Source: Thalassococcus_A lentus
Lineage (GTDB): Bacteria; Pseudomonadota; Alphaproteobacteria; Rhodobacterales; Rhodobacteraceae
Direction: 5' to 3'
DNA length: 64,000 nucleotides
Assembly (NCBI RefSeq): GCF_028023555.1
Contig: NZ_JAQIOY010000002.1
Coordinates: 62,001 to 126,000 of the forward strand
Part shown: positions 16,087 through 23,813 of the stretch, piece after piece
Numbering within the stretch: position 1 is the stretch's first letter
Layout: each line of letters begins with the position of its first letter
The notes under the pieces: model-generated
What the model saw: the letters and a program-made list of their open reading frames with translations, nothing else
What the model was told of the DNA's origin: nothing
Databases searched by the model: none
Position numbers and translations under genes: made by a program

Positions 16087-17904
16087 ATGGCAACTGCAGA
16101 AGTGTCTGGAATGGATCCGGTAATGGCCTTTGCTCTGGTCGGCGCATTGGGCGTTGGCAGTCAATGGCTTGCATGGCGTTTGCGTATGCCTGCGATCGTT
16201 TTGATGCTGGCGGCTGGTCTGATTGTCGGGCCGGGGTTAGGCCTGTTGAACCCGGCAGAACAATTCGGATCAATGCTGGGGCCGATGGTTGCCATCGCGG
16301 TTGCGATTATCCTGTTTGAAGGTGGACTGACCCTGAACGCCCATTCGCTGTCGGACGCAGCAACCGGTGTAAAACGACTGGTCGTTGTGGGTGCGCCACT
16401 GGGGTGGATCGCCTCGACGGCGGCTCTGCATTATGTCGCCGGGCTTAGTTGGGAAGCATCGGCCGTTTTTGGTGGCATCATGATCGTCACAGGACCCACT
16501 GTGATTGCGCCATTGCTCCGTCAGGCCAAGTTGTCCAAACGGCCGGCCGCTCTTTTGCAGTGGGAAGCCATTGTCAACGATCCCGTCGGGGCGTTGGCCG
16601 CCGTTCTGGCCTTCGAAGTGGTTGTCGTTCTTCAGACCGCGACAAGCGTTGGCGAAGCTGTGCAGGCGCTGGCCCTCGGCATGGCGGTAGCCACAGTGCT
16701 TGGCATTGCGGCGGGCTGGGGCGTCGCCCGTGCCTTCCGGCTGGCCTATGTGCCTGAATATATGAAGGTACCAGTGCTGTTTGTCGTCTTGCTGGGCGTG
16801 TTTGCGCTGGCCGACAGCGTATTGCACGAATCCGGTTTGCTCACGGTCACAATCATGGGGATCTGGATCGCCAACGCGCATTTGCCGAGCTACGTGGAAC
16901 TGCGCCGTTTCAAAGAGCACGCAACCGTGCTGCTGGTGTCAGGGGTTTTCATCCTGCTTGCCGCTGGCATGAGCGTCGAGTTGCTCAAATCGCTGGATTG
17001 GCGTGCGGCTGCCTTTGTGGCGTCGGTCATCCTGTTGGCGCGTCCCCTGCCAGTTCTGGTCGCGCTCGCATTTTCGAATGTGCCATGGCGCGAACGGTTG
17101 CTGGTTGCCTTTACCGGACCGCGGGGCGTTGTCCTTGTTGCTGTTGCCGGGTTGTTCGGGGAGCGTCTGGTGGCGCTGGGCATCGAGGATGCGGGCCGCA
17201 TTCCGCCTTTGGCCTTTGCGCTTGTGGCCGCGACCGTTGTGCTGCACGGCTTTACACTGACCCCTGTGGCCAAGCTCTTGGGGCTGACGGCATCCAACGC
17301 GCCGGGTGTTATGATCCTTGGTGGATCGCGTTGGTCCGTTGCGCTTGCCCAAGCACTTCAGAAACTTGATCTGCCGGTGATCATTGCCGACCCGAACCAT
17401 GCCCATCTGAGGGCTGCGCGCGAGGCAGGGGTTGAGACCTATTTCGGGGATATCCTTTCAGAAGCGGCCGAAGACCGGCTCGATCTCGTGGCCTATGAAA
17501 AGCTGATCTGTGCGACAGACAACGACGCCTACAACACCTTTGTTGCGACAGATCTCGCACCGGAGTTCGGGCGGGATAACGTTTTTCAGATCAAGCGGGT
17601 CAAACAGACCAGCACCCGCCATGCTCTGCCGCCCACATTGGGCGGGCGTGCCATTGGATCGGATATGACCTATTTCGAGGCAGGCGCGGCGATATCCGAA
17701 GGCAAGGAGTTCCGGGTTACAACGCTTACCGAGGAGTTCACGTTGGACGACTGGCGCGCAGAGCACCCCGATGCCTCGCCTGTGGCCGAGCTTGGGCCGA
17801 ACGGTCAATTGCGTCTTCTGGGGCCGAAAACCGAGATCAAGGGCGGCGTCGGTGCACGCTTGGTTGCTCTGTCCCAGGCCCGGCCCGAACGCGCCGAAAG
17901 CTGA
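16087..17904 (+). CDS. CPA-family cation/proton antiporter with C-terminal RCK (TrkA-N) domain
   Basis: Starting at 16087 (preceded by GAGGGG) gives 605 residues. About twelve membrane segments cover residues 10-390, including ALVGALGVGSQWLAWRLRMPAIVLMLAAG-type helices and the FGGIMIVTGPTVIAPLLRQ segment of Na+/H+ exchangers. From ~400 onward is a TrkA-N domain (VMILGGSRWSVALAQALQ, VIIADPNHAHLRAAREAGV, GDILSE) expected to bind NAD(H) or another nucleotide and gate transport. Close spacing suggests co-transcription with the SDR-like gene. Na+ versus K+ specificity cannot be told from sequence. The frame is open further upstream, but that part overlaps the SDR-like gene and is not credible coding. 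Confidence 0.87.
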   Translation: MATAEVSGMDPVMAFALVGALGVGSQWLAWRLRMPAIVLMLAAGLIVGPGLGLLNPAEQFGSMLGPMVAIAVAIILFEGGLTLNAHSLSDAATGVKRLVVVGAPLGWIASTAALHYVAGLSWEASAVFGGIMIVTGPTVIAPLLRQAKLSKRPAALLQWEAIVNDPVGALAAVLAFEVVVVLQTATSVGEAVQALALGMAVATVLGIAAGWGVARAFRLAYVPEYMKVPVLFVVLLGVFALADSVLHESGLLTVTIMGIWIANAHLPSYVELRRFKEHATVLLVSGVFILLAAGMSVELLKSLDWRAAAFVASVILLARPLPVLVALAFSNVPWRERLLVAFTGPRGVVLVAVAGLFGERLVALGIEDAGRIPPLAFALVAATVVLHGFTLTPVAKLLGLTASNAPGVMILGGSRWSVALAQALQKLDLPVIIADPNHAHLRAAREAGVETYFGDILSEAAEDRLDLVAYEKLICATDNDAYNTFVATDLAPEFGRDNVFQIKRVKQTSTRHALPPTLGGRAIGSDMTYFEAGAAISEGKEFRVTTLTEEFTLDDWRAEHPDASPVAELGPNGQLRLLGPKTEIKGGVGARLVALSQARPERAES

Positions 17905-17988
17905 CAAGGCCCGGATGACGCGCCGCTAGACATTTGACGCCCCGGGCCAGCGTGTTAGAGGGGGCGTCAAATCCGTTGGAGAGCTTTA

Positions 17989-19728
17989 ATGAACCTCTTT
18001 TCCGATATCCGCTCGCTCGTGATCGCTTCCTTGCAGGACAGCGGTGTTCTGAACGATGCCCCGGACGCAAACCTCGACCCGATCACGGTTGAGCCACCGC
18101 GCGATGCGGCCCATGGCGATATGGCGACCAACGCTGCCATGGTTCTGGCCAAACCCCTGCGTCAGAAGCCACGCGATATCGCGGAAACTTTGGCCGCCGT
18201 GCTGGTCAAGGATGATCGGATCGCAAGCGCCGAGGTTGCGGGACCGGGGTTCCTCAATCTGCGGCTGGCCGCTGGCGTGTGGCAGGGCCTGCCTTCTGCT
18301 GTGCTGGCACAGGGCAAGGACTTTGGCCGTTCGTCCTTGGGGCAGGGCAAGAAAGTGAACGTTGAGTTTGTCTCGGCCAACCCGACCGGCCCGATGCATG
18401 TGGGCCACGCACGCGGTGCGATCGTGGGGGATGCCATGGCGAGCCTGCTGGATTTTGCCGGCTTCGATGTGACGCGCGAATACTACATCAACGACGGTGG
18501 CGCGCAGGTTGATGTTCTGGCGCGGTCCGTCTACCTGCGCTACCTCGAAGCGCACGGGCAGGAAGTCGAGTTTGCGGACGGCACCTATCCCGGTGACTAC
18601 CTCGTGCCTGTGGGCGAAGCGCTCAAGGCCAAGGTAGGCGACGATTATCTCGATAAGGGTGAACAATACTGGCTGGCCGACGTGCGCGAATTTGCGACCG
18701 ACGCGATGATGGATCTGATCCGCGCGGACCTGAAGGCGCTGGGCGTCGAGATGGATCACTTCTTCAGCGAAAAGTCGCTGTACGGGACAGGTAAGATCGA
18801 AGCGGCGATCCAGACGCTCGACGAAAAGGGCCTGATCTATCGTGGTGTTCTTGAGCCGCCAAAGGGCAAGAAACCCGAGGACTGGGAGCCGCGTGAGCAA
18901 ACGCTGTTCAAAAGCACCGAACACGGCGACGACGTGGATCGTCCGATCATGAAATCAGACGGCAGCTGGACCTATTTCGCGCCGGATATTGCGTACCACT
19001 ATGACAAGGTGGCGCGCGGTTTTGATCTGTTGATCGACATTTTTGGCGCCGATCACGGCGGCTACGTCAAACGGATGAAGGCCGCCGTTTCGGCGCTGTC
19101 CGATGGCAAGGTCCCGCTGGACATCAAATTGTTGCAACTGGTGAAGCTCTACAAAAACGGCGAGCCTTTCAAAATGTCCAAGCGTGCCGGGACTTTTGTC
19201 ACTCTGCGCGATGTTGTGGACATGGTCGGGCCTGACGTGGCCCGGTTCCACATGTTGACCCGCAAAAACGATGCCGCGCTGGACTTTGATTTTGACAAGG
19301 TGGTGGAGCAATCCAAGGAAAACCCGGTCTTTTACGTTCAGTACGCGCATGCCCGCGTGTGTTCTGTGATCCGCAAGGCCGCGGATGAAGGCATGGATGT
19401 CAGCGATGCAAGCCTTGCCAAGGCAGACCTGAGCGGGATGACTCACGACGCGGAATTGACGTTGGCCCGGAAGATCGCTGAATGGCCGCGGCTGGTCGAG
19501 ATTGCCGCAAAAGGCAACGAGCCGCACCGGATTGCCACATTCCTCAGTGAACTGGCTGCCGAGCTGCACGCGCTGTGGAACCGCGGCAATGATGAGCCTG
19601 AGCTGCGCTTTGTTCAGGGCGATGAGGCCACAACTCAGGCCAAGATCGCGCTGGCCCGCGCCACGGCGGTTGTTATTTCTGCTGGTCTTGCTATCTTGGG
19701 CGTGACTCCGATGGAGGAAATGCGCTGA
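17989..19728 (+). CDS. argS: Arginyl-tRNA synthetase
   Basis: A 579-residue class I aminoacyl-tRNA synthetase that charges tRNA-Arg. The HIGH motif appears as HVGH (137-140) in NPTGPMHVGHARGA, and the KMSKS motif as KMSKRAGTF (395-398). The N-terminal ~110 residues form the ArgRS additional domain and the C-terminal ~130 the DALR anticodon-binding domain. A GGAG lies upstream of the ATG. It is followed by the SPOR gene, nagZ and scpAB, a conserved order in this family of bacteria. Confidence 0.97.
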   Translation: MNLFSDIRSLVIASLQDSGVLNDAPDANLDPITVEPPRDAAHGDMATNAAMVLAKPLRQKPRDIAETLAAVLVKDDRIASAEVAGPGFLNLRLAAGVWQGLPSAVLAQGKDFGRSSLGQGKKVNVEFVSANPTGPMHVGHARGAIVGDAMASLLDFAGFDVTREYYINDGGAQVDVLARSVYLRYLEAHGQEVEFADGTYPGDYLVPVGEALKAKVGDDYLDKGEQYWLADVREFATDAMMDLIRADLKALGVEMDHFFSEKSLYGTGKIEAAIQTLDEKGLIYRGVLEPPKGKKPEDWEPREQTLFKSTEHGDDVDRPIMKSDGSWTYFAPDIAYHYDKVARGFDLLIDIFGADHGGYVKRMKAAVSALSDGKVPLDIKLLQLVKLYKNGEPFKMSKRAGTFVTLRDVVDMVGPDVARFHMLTRKNDAALDFDFDKVVEQSKENPVFYVQYAHARVCSVIRKAADEGMDVSDASLAKADLSGMTHDAELTLARKIAEWPRLVEIAAKGNEPHRIATFLSELAAELHALWNRGNDEPELRFVQGDEATTQAKIALARATAVVISAGLAILGVTPMEEMR

Positions 19729-19820
19729 CAAAAGCGCGGCTCTGACGGGGCACAGGCAAGATTAACGAGCAGTGAGTCACCTGACGCGGCAAAGAATCGC
19801 GCGGGGGCAATGAGGCAGAA

Positions 19821-20831
19821 ATGACGGATTACACCTATGACGGGGGGCAGGCGGCCCCGGCTACGCGTAATGTGGCCAGCTTGGCAAATTGGGCCGGTGC
19901 AACGGTGTCTTTGGCGCTGGTTATCGGTGTCGGTGTCTGGGGCTACAAGCTTCTGGTGCGCGACGTAACCGGTGTTCCCATTGTTCAGGCCATGGAAGGC
20001 CCGATGCGCGTAACGCCCGAAGACCCCGGCGGACGGCTTGCGGATCATCAGGGTCTCGCCGTGAATGATGTGGCGGGCTCCGGCACCACTGCACCGCCTG
20101 CGGATCGTCTTGTTCTGGCACCCAAGCCTGCGGGTCTGAGCGAAGAAGACGTGGCCCTGGGTGCGCTGGTTCCGACACATTCCCCGATGCCTGTGCAGGC
20201 CTCTATGGCGCAGAACAGTCGCCTGATGGAACTCACACCCGAAGAGATTGCCGAAGACGCGGGCCTTGCACCGCCTCTGAACGGAGACGATCAGCTTGGC
20301 GCGCTCGTTGCTCAGTTGACTGCCGATGCGCAACCGCTCAGCGATCTCGCGCCGGGAGAAACTAAGCCGATTGTCACGGCGCTTGATGGGGTGGCGCAAA
20401 GCCCGATCGTCAATGACACCTCTGTTGCGGGCGGTTTGGCGCGTTCGCTGCGTCCACGTTTGCGCCCGGCCGGACTGGGTGGCGGCGTGCGCGTTGCATC
20501 CGCTGATGCAGGGCAGGCTGTTGCTGTTGCCGCGCCTGCTGCCGGTGGCGTTAAGGAAATTGACCCGACCACGTTGCCCGCAGGCACCCGTCTTGTGCAG
20601 ATCGGCGCTTTCGACAGCCCCGAGACTGCGCGGTCCGAATGGCAGCGGCTGGAAGGTCGCTTTGGTGATTACCTCGACGGCAAAGCCCGTGTGATCCAAA
20701 AGGCCAGCTCAGGCGGTCGCGTGTTCTATCGCCTTCGGGCGCAGGGCTTTGAGGATCTGTCTGACGCGCGCCGCTTCTGCGCTGCTTTTGTTGCCGGCAA
20801 GGTCGATTGCATCCCAGTGGTGACACGATGA
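19821..20831 (+). CDS. SPOR-domain membrane protein
   Basis: A 336-residue bitopic protein. Residues 25-48 are hydrophobic (WAGATVSLALVIGVGVWGYKLLV) and serve as a membrane anchor. A long Pro/Ala/Asp-rich periplasmic linker follows. The last ~75 residues are a SPOR domain (AGTRLVQIGAFDSPETARSEWQRLEGRF, then VFYRLRAQGFEDLSDARRFC), which binds denuded peptidoglycan at division sites. The C-terminal cysteines (ARRFCAAFVAGKVDCI) are common in SPOR domains. Its stop overlaps the nagZ start by 4 bases, linking it to cell-wall turnover. Confidence 0.92.
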   Translation: MTDYTYDGGQAAPATRNVASLANWAGATVSLALVIGVGVWGYKLLVRDVTGVPIVQAMEGPMRVTPEDPGGRLADHQGLAVNDVAGSGTTAPPADRLVLAPKPAGLSEEDVALGALVPTHSPMPVQASMAQNSRLMELTPEEIAEDAGLAPPLNGDDQLGALVAQLTADAQPLSDLAPGETKPIVTALDGVAQSPIVNDTSVAGGLARSLRPRLRPAGLGGGVRVASADAGQAVAVAAPAAGGVKEIDPTTLPAGTRLVQIGAFDSPETARSEWQRLEGRFGDYLDGKARVIQKASSGGRVFYRLRAQGFEDLSDARRFCAAFVAGKVDCIPVVTR

Positions 20832-21826
20832 CACGCCGTTTTGGCGCGGCCATTCTGGGCTGTGCCGGAACGCGCCTGACTTCAGAAGAAAAACGTTTCT
20901 TTTCAGAGTTCTATCCGGCGGGATTCATTCTGTTTTCCCGCAATCTCGAAGATGCTGACGACATTCGGGCGCTGTGTTCGGATATGCGTGATGCTGTAGG
21001 TTGGCACGCACCGATTTTTATAGATCAGGAAGGTGGCCGCGTTCAGCGGATGCGGGCGCCTTTGGCGCGTGAATGGCTTCCGCCGCTGGATGATGTAGCC
21101 CGGTTTGGCGATCACGCTGCCGAGGCAATGGCCCTGCGGTACAAGATCATCAGCGCAGAACTGCTGGCCCTTGGGATTGATGGGAACTGTTCGCCGGCGT
21201 TGGATGTGGCCCGTCCGCAGACCCATGCAGTGCTGCGTAATCGGCTTCTTGGAGATCAACCGGACAAGGTGGCCGAGATCGGGTTGGCTGTTGCGCAGGC
21301 CCATCTGGACAGCGGCGTTCTGCCTGTGATCAAGCATATTCCCGGCCATGGTCTGGGAACCTTGGACAGTCATCTTGAACTGCCGCGTGTTTCAGCCCCA
21401 CGGGACGTTCTGGACAGTATTGATTTCAAGGCGTTTGAACCCTTTGGCCACATGCCGTTGGGCATGTCGGCGCATCTGGTGTTCGAAGCCATTGATCCGG
21501 ACAATCCCGCGACGATCTCGCCAGCCATGATTGACCTGATCCGCAACCAGATCGGGTTTGGCGGGTTCCTGATGACGGATGACATTTCGATGGAAGCGTT
21601 GTCCGGAACGGTTGAAGAACGCGGCGCAGCGGCGCTGGCCGCCGGGTGCGACGCGGTTTTGCACTGCAACGGCAAAATGCACGAAATGCAACCGCTGATG
21701 GAACGGATCGGAAGCCTGAGCGAGCCGGCCCAAAGGCGCATGCAAGCCGCACTGGATATGCGGAAAACACCTGCACCCATTGACATCGCGGCCTTGGAAT
21801 CGGACCTTGAGGCGCTGTTGCCATAA
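20828..21826 (+). CDS. nagZ: Beta-N-acetylhexosaminidase (family GH3)
   Basis: The ATG at 20828 overlaps the preceding TGA (ATGA), giving 332 residues. NagZ removes N-acetylglucosamine from anhydro-muropeptides in the cytoplasm during cell-wall recycling. The signature KHIPGHGLGTLDSH spans residues 169-182, and the nucleophile Asp251 lies in LMTDDISMEAL. The IDQEGGRVQRM segment (residues 65-75) is also typical. No signal peptide, as expected. Confidence 0.95.
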   Translation: MTRRFGAAILGCAGTRLTSEEKRFFSEFYPAGFILFSRNLEDADDIRALCSDMRDAVGWHAPIFIDQEGGRVQRMRAPLAREWLPPLDDVARFGDHAAEAMALRYKIISAELLALGIDGNCSPALDVARPQTHAVLRNRLLGDQPDKVAEIGLAVAQAHLDSGVLPVIKHIPGHGLGTLDSHLELPRVSAPRDVLDSIDFKAFEPFGHMPLGMSAHLVFEAIDPDNPATISPAMIDLIRNQIGFGGFLMTDDISMEALSGTVEERGAAALAAGCDAVLHCNGKMHEMQPLMERIGSLSEPAQRRMQAALDMRKTPAPIDIAALESDLEALLP

Positions 21827-21837
21827 CCCGGGCCTCC

Positions 21838-22635
21838 ATGACCGAAAACGAGTTCTCCTTTTCTGACGTTCAATCCGTCTCGGACCGGCTGGCAGCCGAG
21901 TCTCTGGTCGTGGATGTGGACGGGTTCGAGGGACCGCTCGATCTGTTGCTGACCATGGCGCGCACCCAGAAGGTGGACCTGCGCAAGATTTCGATCCTTG
22001 AGTTGTCCAAGCAATACCTGGGCTTTGTCGAAAAAGCCAAGGAACTGAGGATCGAACTGGCGGCTGACTATCTGGTGATGGCTGCTTGGCTTGCGTTTTT
22101 GAAATCTCGCTTGCTGCTGCCGCCAGACCCAACCGAAGAGGGGCCTTCGGGTGAAGAATTGGCGGCGCATCTGGCCTTTCAGCTTGAGCGCCTGCAGGCC
22201 ATGCGCGAGGCTGCAGCCAAGTTGATGGCCCGCGATCAGCTTGGGCGCGATTTCTTTGCGCGGGGGCTGCCCGAGGAAATGGAACGCGTGCGGCGCGTGA
22301 CCTACACGGCCACGCTGCTCGATCTGATGCAGGCCTATGCCCGCATTCGCACACGTGACGAATTCAGGCCTTTCGTGATGGACCGCGACAGTGTCTTTAC
22401 CATGGAGCAGGCACTGGATCGCATGCGCAACATGATCGGTTTTGCCGGGACTTGGACGGATATTCAAAGCTATCTGCCTGACGGCTGGGAAGACGACCCG
22501 GTCAAATGGCGTTCGGCCACAGCCGCGACCTTTGCGGCGTCGCTGGAACTGGTCAAGGAAGGCAAGGCCGAGTTGCAGCAGAATGAACTGTTCTCACCCA
22601 TCATGTTGCGCCGCCGGGAGGATAGCCGTGACTGA
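21838..22635 (+). CDS. scpA: Segregation and condensation protein A
   Basis: A 265-residue kleisin. The N-terminal VDVDGFEGPLDLLLTMARTQKVDLRKISILEL is the classic ScpA start, followed by ADYLVMAAWLAFLKSRLLLP. It bridges SMC heads together with ScpB in chromosome condensation. It starts 11 bases after nagZ and overlaps scpB by 8 bases. Confidence 0.96.
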   Translation: MTENEFSFSDVQSVSDRLAAESLVVDVDGFEGPLDLLLTMARTQKVDLRKISILELSKQYLGFVEKAKELRIELAADYLVMAAWLAFLKSRLLLPPDPTEEGPSGEELAAHLAFQLERLQAMREAAAKLMARDQLGRDFFARGLPEEMERVRRVTYTATLLDLMQAYARIRTRDEFRPFVMDRDSVFTMEQALDRMRNMIGFAGTWTDIQSYLPDGWEDDPVKWRSATAATFAASLELVKEGKAELQQNELFSPIMLRRREDSRD

Positions 22636-23314
22636 TACACCACCCGAAGTGCCGCAGGACGAGGACGATAGCCCGCGCGAGTCGCTGTTCGAAGCGCCGC
22701 CCATGGCCGAACAGGAACGCATGGTCGAGGCAATCCTTTTTGCGTCTGCCGATCCGGTGTCGGTCAAGGAATTGAACGATCGGATGCCGCATGGCTGCGA
22801 TGCCGCCGAGGCATTGGTCTATCTGCGCAAACGCTATGAGGGACGGGGCGTGCAGGTGGTCAAGGTTGGCGATGCATGGGCAATCCGAACCGCCGCTGAT
22901 CTGGGTTTCCTGATGCAGCGCGAAACGGTTGAAACCCGCAAGCTGAGCCGCGCAGCAATCGAGACACTGGCAATTATTTCGTATCATCAACCGGTTACGC
23001 GTGCAGAGATCGAGGAAATCCGAGGCGTATCGGTCAGTCGCGGCACTGTGGATCAGTTGCTTGAAATGGAGTGGATCCGCTTTGGGCGTCGCCGGATGAC
23101 ACCCGGCCGCCCGGTAACGTTCGTCGTAACGCAAACGTTCCTCGATCACTTTGGGCTGGAATCGGCGCGCGATTTGCCGGGGCTTGCCGATTTGCGCGCG
23201 GCTGGTTTGCTCGAAAGCCGCCCGTTGCCAAGTGGTGTTCCGTCACCGGGTGAAGGTGATCCCGACGCGGATGAAGAGACCGAAGAGGGCCAGAGCGAGC
23301 TGTTCGAGGACTGA
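22628..23314 (+). CDS. scpB: Segregation and condensation protein B
   Basis: A GTG at 22628, 8 bases inside the end of scpA, gives 228 residues. Two winged-helix segments are evident: MVEAILFASADPVSVKELNDRMP, then LSRAAIETLAIISYHQPVTRAEIEEIRGV and a RGTVDQLLEMEWI helix. ScpB dimers bind ScpA on the SMC complex. The acidic ends (PQDEDDSPRE and DADEETEEGQSELFED) are likely disordered. The frame is open further upstream inside scpA, but that extension shows no conserved sequence. Confidence 0.95.
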   Translation: MTDTPPEVPQDEDDSPRESLFEAPPMAEQERMVEAILFASADPVSVKELNDRMPHGCDAAEALVYLRKRYEGRGVQVVKVGDAWAIRTAADLGFLMQRETVETRKLSRAAIETLAIISYHQPVTRAEIEEIRGVSVSRGTVDQLLEMEWIRFGRRRMTPGRPVTFVVTQTFLDHFGLESARDLPGLADLRAAGLLESRPLPSGVPSPGEGDPDADEETEEGQSELFED

Positions 23315-23444
23315 TCGCGCATCGGACCAAGTGCGCGTGCTTGGGTCACATGCCACAAAAATGTGTTGTTCCCGCCGGAAAAACGTCTCGGGTTGTGGTA
23401 TAGGGTCCGGCAAGCGGACAAGATCCGTAACCATGAGGTAGAGC

Positions 23445-23660
23445 ATGAATTTCAATCAAATCATCAACATGATCACGCGCATGGTTATGCGCCGGGTGAT
23501 CAACAAGGGCGTGAACGCGGGCATCGACAAGGCGATGGGCGCGGGCAAGGCCAATCAGGATCTCAGCCCCGAAGAGCGCGCGCAAAACCGCGCTGCCCGC
23601 AAGCAAGCACGCCAGATGAAGCAAAGCGCCAAGATGGCGCGCCGCATGAGTCGTTTCTGA
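23445..23660 (+). CDS. Small basic hypothetical protein
   Basis: A 71-residue protein preceded by a GAGGTAGAGC ribosome site. The N-terminal half is a hydrophobic/amphipathic helix (NFNQIINMITRMVMRRVINKGVNAGI). The second half is Arg/Lys/Gln-rich (EERAQNRAARKQARQMKQSAKMARRMSRF). It could be a small membrane-associated or nucleic-acid-binding protein. I do not recognise a characterised family. It sits between scpB and the PBP1A gene. Confidence 0.7.
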   Translation: MNFNQIINMITRMVMRRVINKGVNAGIDKAMGAGKANQDLSPEERAQNRAARKQARQMKQSAKMARRMSRF

Positions 23661-23813
23661 CATCAGAAGACCCGCATGATCACGCCAGTCTTGCCGGATA
23701 CGGACCTGCGTTCGTAAAAGTGATCCAATAACCGGCAAATTCCCGCCCGGATGTGTTTTGACCGCGCTGCCAATGCCGTATAGTGAACCGGCAATCGGGC
23801 AAGGAGCAGGCGC